From NCBI GenBank assembly GCA_000500915.1, contig AYNO01000019.1:1-35846 (forward strand): a stretch of DNA of 35,846 bases, given 5' to 3'. The position numbers and the translations under genes were made by a program. Source of the stretch: Rhodobacter sp. CACIA14H1. GTDB lineage: Bacteria > Pseudomonadota > Alphaproteobacteria > Rhodobacterales > Rhodobacteraceae. The notes below the pieces were generated by a model that saw only the letters and a list, made by a program, of their open reading frames with translations, was not told the DNA's origin and made no database searches. Positions 30,988 to 35,846 of this stretch are shown piece after piece. Position 1 is the stretch's first letter, and each line of letters begins with the position of its first letter.

Positions 30988-31380
30988 TCAGTCGCCCTGC
31001 GTTCTGGCCGGAAGCGGGCGGAGCAGCGGGGCGCGGCCCGTGCCGTGGAGGGTGCGGTTGTTCACCAGCCACCGGCCGTTCACCTTGGACAGGGTCATGT
31101 AACTGATGACTTCGCCTTCGGGGTAGGTTTCGGCGAGTTTGAGGATGCCGACCGGTCCCTCCGTTTCGGCCAGGAGGATGCGGTAGCGGTGGCCGGGTCT
31201 GCGGCGCGGCAGGCGGAGGCGGCGGCAGACTTCCATGTATTCGGTGACGCCGCAGCGGATCAGGATGCCGTCCTGCTGGCCGGTGATGGTGGCCTCGGGG
31301 TGGAAGACTTCGCGGGCAAGCGCGGGATCACCGTGCAGCACGGCCTCGATCACGCCATGCGCGACCATGTTCAGGTCCAT
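30988..31380 (-). CDS. NTF2-like / lumazine-binding-like small protein
   Basis: A 130-residue cytoplasmic protein of the nuclear transport factor 2-like superfamily, closest to the putative lumazine-binding group. It has an N-terminal helix pair VAHGVIEAVLHGDPALAREV, a FHPEATITGQQDG strand, and the later strands YRILLAETEGPVGILKLAE and YMTLSKVNGRWLVNNRTLHG. Such cone-shaped folds act as enzymes or ligand binders, and the role here is unknown. The start at 31380 is chosen because the fold begins there; ten upstream codons to 31410 are rejected. A double GTTGCAAC palindrome lies 45-73 bp upstream. Confidence 0.75.
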   Translation of the reverse strand: MDLNMVAHGVIEAVLHGDPALAREVFHPEATITGQQDGILIRCGVTEYMEVCRRLRLPRRRPGHRYRILLAETEGPVGILKLAETYPEGEVISYMTLSKVNGRWLVNNRTLHGTGRAPLLRPLPARTQGD

Positions 31381-31424
31381 ACTTGTCCCGCCTGCGGCGC
31401 CGAACGGCAATCGTCAAACTCCTC

Positions 31425-31453
31425 GTTGCAACGGGGGGGACCCCCGTTGCAAC
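31425..31453. promoter_or_regulatory. Paired GTTGCAAC palindromes forming a 13-bp hairpin
   Basis: Two copies of the self-complementary octamer GTTGCAAC (31425-31432, 31446-31453) flank a G7-A-C5 core. The octamer centres are 21 bp apart, two helical turns, as in a dimer-of-dimers operator. The whole also folds as a perfect 13-bp stem with a 3-nt loop. It is downstream of ilvD and upstream of the NTF2-like gene, both on the minus strand. A possible promoter (TTGAAC, 17 bases, TGAAAT) just upstream would put the start of transcription at the octamers. Operator or terminator, or both. Confidence 0.5.
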
Positions 31454-31503
31454 CGATTTCATCACAAGTCTGTTATCTGTTCAATCGGCTATCGTTTCGC
31501 GAC

Positions 31504-33235
31504 TTAGAGGTCCATGTAGATGTGTCTTTCGGATTTGGCGCCGGGATGCGTGACGGCGCCCCAGCGGGCCCCGCCGACGAGTTTGGCGAATTTCCAGATG
31601 GCGCCGGTGGCGTAGAGGGTGGGTTTCGGGCCTTTCCACGCCGCGCGGCGGGTCTGGAGTTCCGCGTCGGACAGGGCGACGGAGAGTTCGCCGGTTATCG
31701 CATTAATAGTTATTACGTCTCCGGTCTGCAGCAGGGCGATGGGGCCGCCATGGGCCGCTTCCGGCCCGACATGGCCGACGCAGAAGCCGCGGGTCGCGCC
31801 GGAGAAGCGGCCATCGGTGATGAGGGCGACCTTCTTGCCCATGCCCTGGCCGGAGATGGCGGCGGTGGTGGCCAGCATCTCGCGCATCCCCGGGCCGCCG
31901 GCGGGGCCTTCGTTGCGGATGACGATGACTTCGCCCGCATTGTAGGCGCGGGCGCGGACGGCTTCGAAGGCCTCTTCTTCGGATTCGAAGACGCGGGCGG
32001 GGCCGGTGAAGACCTGTTCTTCCTGCGTCATGCCCGCGACTTTGACGATGGCGCCATCGGGGGCGAGGTTGCCGCGCAGGCCGACGACGCCGCCGGTGGG
32101 GGTGATGGGGGTGGCGGCGGGGTAGATGACGCGGCCGTCGGCTTCGCCGCGGATGTCGTCCAGTTCCTCGCCGATGGTGCGGCCGGAGGCGGTGATGCAG
32201 TCTTCGTGGATGAGGCCGAGCTTCTTCAGCTCTTTCATCACCACGGGGACGCCGCCTACTTCGTACATGTCCTTGGCCACGTATTTCCCGCCGGGGCGCA
32301 GGTCGCAGAAATAGGGCGTGTCGCGCATGATGTCGGTGACGTCGAAGAGGTCGAAGTCGATGCCTGCCTCGTGCGCGATGGCGGGAAGGTGGAGGGCGGC
32401 GTTGGTGCTGCCCCCCGTGCAGGCCACGATGCGGGCCGCGTTTTCGAGGCTTTTGCGGGTGACGACGTCGCGGGCGCGGATGTTCTTTTCGATGAGGGTC
32501 AGCACGGCTTCGCCCGAGGCGCGGCCGTAATGGTCGCGGCTTTCGTAGGGGGCGGGGGCGCCGGAGGAGTTGAGCAGAGCGAGGCCGATCGCTTCGGATA
32601 CGCAGGCCATGGTGTTGGCGGTGTATTGTGCCCCGCAGGCGCCCGCGCCGGGGCAGGCGACGCGTTCGAGGATGGCAAGCTCGGCATCGGAGAGGTTGCC
32701 CGCCTGATGCTTGCCCACGGCTTCGAAGACGTCCTGAACGGTGACGTCCTGCCCGTCGAGGCGACCGGGTAGGATGGAGCCGCCGTAGATGAAGACGGAC
32801 GGAACATTCAGGCGGACCATGGCCATCATCATGCCGGGCAGGGACTTGTCGCATCCGGCAAGGCCCACCAGCGCGTCGTAGCAATGGCCGCGCATGGTGA
32901 GTTCGACGGTATCCGCGATGGCGTCGCGCGAGGCGAGGGAGGAGCGCATCCCTTCATGCCCCATGGCGATGCCGTCGGTCACGGTGATGGTGGTGAATTC
33001 GCGGGGCGTCCCGCCGGCCTGTTTGACGCCCTGTTTGACGGCCTGCGCCTGACGGTTCAGCGCGATGTTGCAGGGCGCGGCCTCGTTCCAGCAGGTGGCG
33101 ACGCCGACCCAGGGGAGGTGGATTTCCTCTTCCGTCAGGCCCATGGCGTAGAAATAGCTGCGAGTGGGGGGCGCGGGCGGGGCCTTCGGTGACGTGGCGG
33201 CTGGGCAGGCGGTTCTTGTCGAAACGGGCGGTCAT
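31504..33235 (-). pseudogene. ilvD: Dihydroxy-acid dehydratase with N-terminal frameshift
   Basis: The branched-chain amino acid enzyme that dehydrates 2,3-dihydroxy-acids using an Fe-S cluster. Cluster ligands are in [13 protein letters not shown] and [15 protein letters not shown]. The natural start is 33235, with AAAGGA seven bases upstream, giving [20 protein letters not shown]. After APH the frame shifts: removing one base (the A at 33163 on the plus strand) restores [16 protein letters not shown], the conserved family sequence, and a 576-residue protein of normal length. As given, only reinitiation at ATG 33144 would yield a protein, lacking about 30 residues. This may be an assembly error. 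It follows the DUF6671 gene by 14 bp in the same operon. Confidence 0.8.
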
Positions 33236-33249
33236 CGTCTGTCCTTTGG

Positions 33250-34059
33250 TCAGGGATTGCAGGTGGGGCAATGGGCGGGGTCGGCTGTGCCCGGGCGGGG
33301 GCGGCGGTCGGTGGTGCCGCAGGCGGTGCAGCCGTGGATGTCAAAGGCCGGAAGGCGGGTGGGCGTGTCGCATTCCCCGCAGGGTAGGCCGGGATCGGTG
33401 GCAAGCAAGCCCCAGCCGGGGGCGTGGCATTGCGGGCAGGGCACGGAGAGGCGCTGCGCGAGGCGGGTGGCGAGGCTGGCGATGACGGACATGCGGCGGG
33501 GATTCATGTGGGCGCGCATGTCGGTCTGCAGGAAGGATTTGCCCGTGGCGCGGGAGAGGGTGGCGGCAAGGGTTTCGTGGTCGCGGATGCCTTTGGCAAA
33601 GGGGGGGCAGGTGGCGGAGGGCGCGACGATCACGGCGGTTTCGGGGAAGTTGATGCGAGTGAGGAAGGGCTGCGCCTCCTCCGGCGTGGCGGCTTCGTGG
33701 TGGTCGTAATTGGGCCGCGTGTCGCGGGTGCGTTCGATGACGTCCTGTCCCGTTTCGGCGTCGTGCCAGAGCAGGACTTCCTGACCCAGCGGGGTGAAGG
33801 GCAGATAGGGATGCGGGCCAAAGGCGCCTTCGGAGGCGATGCCGTGGCGCAGGCCCGTTGCCGCGATGGCGGCGCGGGCCTTGGCGCGGGCGGCCTGTTC
33901 CATCGTCCCCTGACGCGGGGTTTCGGCGGTGAAGGTGCCGAAGGCGTCGGTGTCGATGGGGGCCACGACAAGGGTGATGCCCAGCGTGGAAAGGGGCGGC
34001 GCGATGGCCGCCTCTTTCCCGTGCAGGGTGCCGAGGGCTGCGCGGTCGGGAAGCGTCAT
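33250..34059 (-). CDS. DUF6671 family protein with C-terminal zinc ribbons
   Basis: A 269-residue protein of the DUF6671 family. The N-terminal domain has [18 protein letters not shown]-like strands ([19 protein letters not shown]), [20 protein letters not shown] and [17 protein letters not shown]. The last quarter carries four Cys-x2-Cys pairs (CPQC, CGEC, CTAC, CPTC), enough for two zinc ribbons. It overlaps the end of the DabA gene by 4 nt (ATGA) and is followed 14 bp later by ilvD. The coupling to DabA suggests a role in inorganic-carbon metabolism or in metal loading, but no function is established. Confidence 0.82.
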   Translation of the reverse strand: MTLPDRAALGTLHGKEAAIAPPLSTLGITLVVAPIDTDAFGTFTAETPRQGTMEQAARAKARAAIAATGLRHGIASEGAFGPHPYLPFTPLGQEVLLWHDAETGQDVIERTRDTRPNYDHHEAATPEEAQPFLTRINFPETAVIVAPSATCPPFAKGIRDHETLAATLSRATGKSFLQTDMRAHMNPRRMSVIASLATRLAQRLSVPCPQCHAPGWGLLATDPGLPCGECDTPTRLPAFDIHGCTACGTTDRRPRPGTADPAHCPTCNP

Positions 34060-35846
34060 GCCTGCGTTTCGGCTTCCCAGACCAGACCGGGGCGGTAGCG
34101 ATGGGCGATGCGCCCGCCTTCCAGCGCGAAGAGGTGCAGCCAGCCATTGTCGAACAGCGCCCTGACGCCGGGGTGGCGCGACAGGATGTCGTTCATGGCG
34201 TCCGTCGGAGCTTCGATCATCACCGACAGGCGCAGGGGGTCGTGGGCCAGAGCCGCCCCGTCATGCACCGCCTGCAGCGGCAGGCCGGGGCGCAGCGTCC
34301 CGCCGTTGCCCTGCACCACGCCGATGCCGCCGATGACGTTGTGGATCAGCTTGTTGCCGCCGCCGAAGGTGTCGGGCGCGACGGCGGAGCCGTAATATTG
34401 CAGGCTGATCCAGCTTGCCACCACCACGGGGGCGGTGATGATCAGTTCCAGCGTGCCGAAGCCCTTGTCCTGCTGCCAGTCGTAGGAGTGCAGGAAGGCG
34501 CGGCCGCCAAGGTCCACCCCTTCGGTCGCGGGGCGGGGGGCGGCGATGAAGGCGGCGCATCCGGCAAGGCCCCATTCGGGCCGCACCTCGGCCCAGTTGA
34601 GCGCCCGCTTTGCCACGGTGGCCCCCGTCGCGCCCGGCAGGCGGGCGGCGCGTTCGGCGCGGGCGGTCTGTGCGGCCTGGTCGAGCCATTTCCGCGTCTG
34701 CGCGAGGTCGGGGACGTGGTTGGCGGGGACGGACTTGGCGTAGAGCGTGATGGCGTCGGTGGTGGTGTCGTGCAGGCCCGCGACGAAACGGGTGTCTTCG
34801 GGCAGGGTGATCCCGTGGGCAGGCAGGCCCGCCCGCGTTTCGGGATCATTCAGCAGGTCGGCCAGCAGCCGTGCCGATACCTCGCCCGTCTGGCCGCCGC
34901 AGGCGCCGCAGTGATAGGCGCTTTCATGCGGGTTGTTCGTGACCTGCGCCCCGTGGCCGAGCAGCAGCACGAGCCGCGCATGGCCGGACTGCATCGACAT
35001 GGCCTTCAGCACCGCAGCGCCGGTTGCCGCCTTGGTCGCGGCATCCAGCGGGGTGGCGAATTGGGGCGCAGGGTCTTCCTCTGCCTTGTGGCCAAGGTGG
35101 AGGGAGGATTTAAGCAGTTTCCAGCCATAGGCCGGCCCCGCCGCCTCGACAAAGGCGAAGGAGGAGACGGCGGCCTGCCGGAAGCGGCCCCAGGCGCGGG
35201 TGGCGCGGGCGTCGATGCGGGCCCGGGTTTCGAAGGCGTCGGAGCCGTGGCTGTGGCTGTGCAGCGCGGGGTTCAGGAGGACGGGGAGGTGGGTCGCCAC
35301 CTCGTCCGTGCCGTGGGGGCGGTGGGCGACGGGCAGGCCGAAGAAGCCCGCGAAGCCGATGGTTTCGGCCTGCGGCGCGGTGGATTCCAGCGCCCGCCGG
35401 AACACTTCGGACCGGACGTCGATGCAGAAGGCGGCCTGCAGGGCGGGCCGTCCCTTGGCGGCGCGGGGGCCGGAGAGTTTGGCCATGAGGCCGCGCTGGT
35501 GGGCGCGTTCGGCGGCGTCCTGCAGGATGGCGTCGATGACCATGTCGGGGGTGGGCTGGACGGGGCTGGCATGGATCTGGACGGTCTGCGCCCATGCCTC
35601 GGCCACGGCGGGGGCGTGGGTCAGCAGCGCCTCTTCCCAGACCAGCCGGATGGCCAGCAGGTCGATGAGCGTGGTGTCGGTGTCGCCTGCCAGTTCGGCC
35701 TGCCAGAGCAGCCAGCGGGCGTGCTGTGCCCAGCCGCCGAGATCCATCAGCAGGCGGTGGAAGGCGGTGCCGGCGGCGGCTTCGGTGATGCCGAGCGTTT
35801 CGGAGGCCCGCAGGATGGCGCGTTCCGCCGTGTCGGGCGCGTTGGC
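34056..35846 (-). CDS. dabA: DabA-type inorganic carbon uptake subunit (DUF2309), partial
   Basis: The C-terminal 596 residues of a DUF2309/DabA protein; the frame stays open to the window edge, so the N terminus is missing. DabA is a zinc protein related to beta-carbonic anhydrases that, with the membrane subunit DabB, drives CO2 or bicarbonate uptake. Zinc and catalytic residues are visible: Cys and Asp in [13 protein letters not shown], and His and Cys fifteen residues apart in [20 protein letters not shown]. The C-terminal [20 protein letters not shown] segment is also typical. DabB would be expected upstream, outside the window. It overlaps the DUF6671 gene by 4 nt. Confidence 0.88.
   Translation of the reverse strand, partial: ANAPDTAERAILRASETLGITEAAAGTAFHRLLMDLGGWAQHARWLLWQAELAGDTDTTLIDLLAIRLVWEEALLTHAPAVAEAWAQTVQIHASPVQPTPDMVIDAILQDAAERAHQRGLMAKLSGPRAAKGRPALQAAFCIDVRSEVFRRALESTAPQAETIGFAGFFGLPVAHRPHGTDEVATHLPVLLNPALHSHSHGSDAFETRARIDARATRAWGRFRQAAVSSFAFVEAAGPAYGWKLLKSSLHLGHKAEEDPAPQFATPLDAATKAATGAAVLKAMSMQSGHARLVLLLGHGAQVTNNPHESAYHCGACGGQTGEVSARLLADLLNDPETRAGLPAHGITLPEDTRFVAGLHDTTTDAITLYAKSVPANHVPDLAQTRKWLDQAAQTARAERAARLPGATGATVAKRALNWAEVRPEWGLAGCAAFIAAPRPATEGVDLGGRAFLHSYDWQQDKGFGTLELIITAPVVVASWISLQYYGSAVAPDTFGGGNKLIHNVIGGIGVVQGNGGTLRPGLPLQAVHDGAALAHDPLRLSVMIEAPTDAMNDILSRHPGVRALFDNGWLHLFALEGGRIAHRYRPGLVWEAETQA

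Noticed and set aside
1-35846. tRNA, rRNA, CRISPR, insertion sequence, prophage or integration site
   Set aside because: No cloverleaf, spaced repeat array, transposase, integrase or terminal inverted repeat was seen in the gaps or genes. The gaps are short and explained by promoters, terminators and hairpins.

Overview
The window looks like a chromosomal segment of an alphaproteobacterium of the Rhodobacterales (Rhodobacter/Paracoccus/Gemmobacter-like). The grounds are very high GC with strong third-position bias, Rhodobacterales-type protein sequences (RcnB-like, KGG stress protein, CtaD, DabA, IlvD), and repeated promoter matches to the alphaproteobacterial general-stress sigma factor EcfG. 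No RNA genes, CRISPR array, insertion sequence or phage gene was seen.

Layout. 1-3745: a TetR regulator behind a repeat-rich operator-like leader, a small RcnB-like secreted protein, an HPt phosphotransfer protein and a 724-aa beta-helix/RTX protein. 4045-8581: a stress island of small proteins (membrane-anchored acidic/proline-rich protein, DUF892 ferritin-like protein coupled to a zinc alcohol dehydrogenase, a frameshifted small gene, an SFPASDPP-motif protein, a four-helix membrane protein, a KGG-repeat protein and an iron-permease-family protein). 8585-12728: an alternative cytochrome c oxidase (subunit II, then a subunit I carrying a long C-terminal membrane extension) facing a DUF2231 protein and a CopD/HemJ-like protein. 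12822-17943: a PRC-barrel protein split by a low-complexity insert, an MscS-type channel, and a TadE/TadG-like pair. 17946-28944: nine genes on the minus strand, every junction overlapping by 4 or 1 nt. They encode a ThDP enzyme, HyuA, HyuB, an aminotransferase, a uronate-dehydrogenase-like protein, a DAO-type flavoprotein, a LysR regulator and two SDRs, and look like one catabolic operon of unknown substrate. 29245-31380: a canonical solitary ctaD and an NTF2-like protein. 31504-35846: DabA (cut by the window edge), a DUF6671 protein and ilvD, the last with a frameshift near its N terminus.

How the parts fit. Six perfect GGAAC-N16/17-CGTT promoters and several near matches sit upstream of genes in the right orientation between 4.4 and 31 kb, including two back-to-back pairs. 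They tie the small stress proteins, the DUF892/alcohol dehydrogenase pair, DUF2231 and the canonical ctaD into a probable EcfG regulon, with MscS and KGG as weaker candidates. The alternative oxidase lacks the K-channel lysine that the ctaD in the same window keeps. The most novel-looking items are this regulon cluster with its oxidases, the nine-gene operon, and a set of four 23-nt hairpins of fixed architecture at 29140-29255 whose stems differ in sequence but stay paired. Three probable single-base insertions (two in the small gene at 6322-6767, one in ilvD) are either real lesions or assembly errors.
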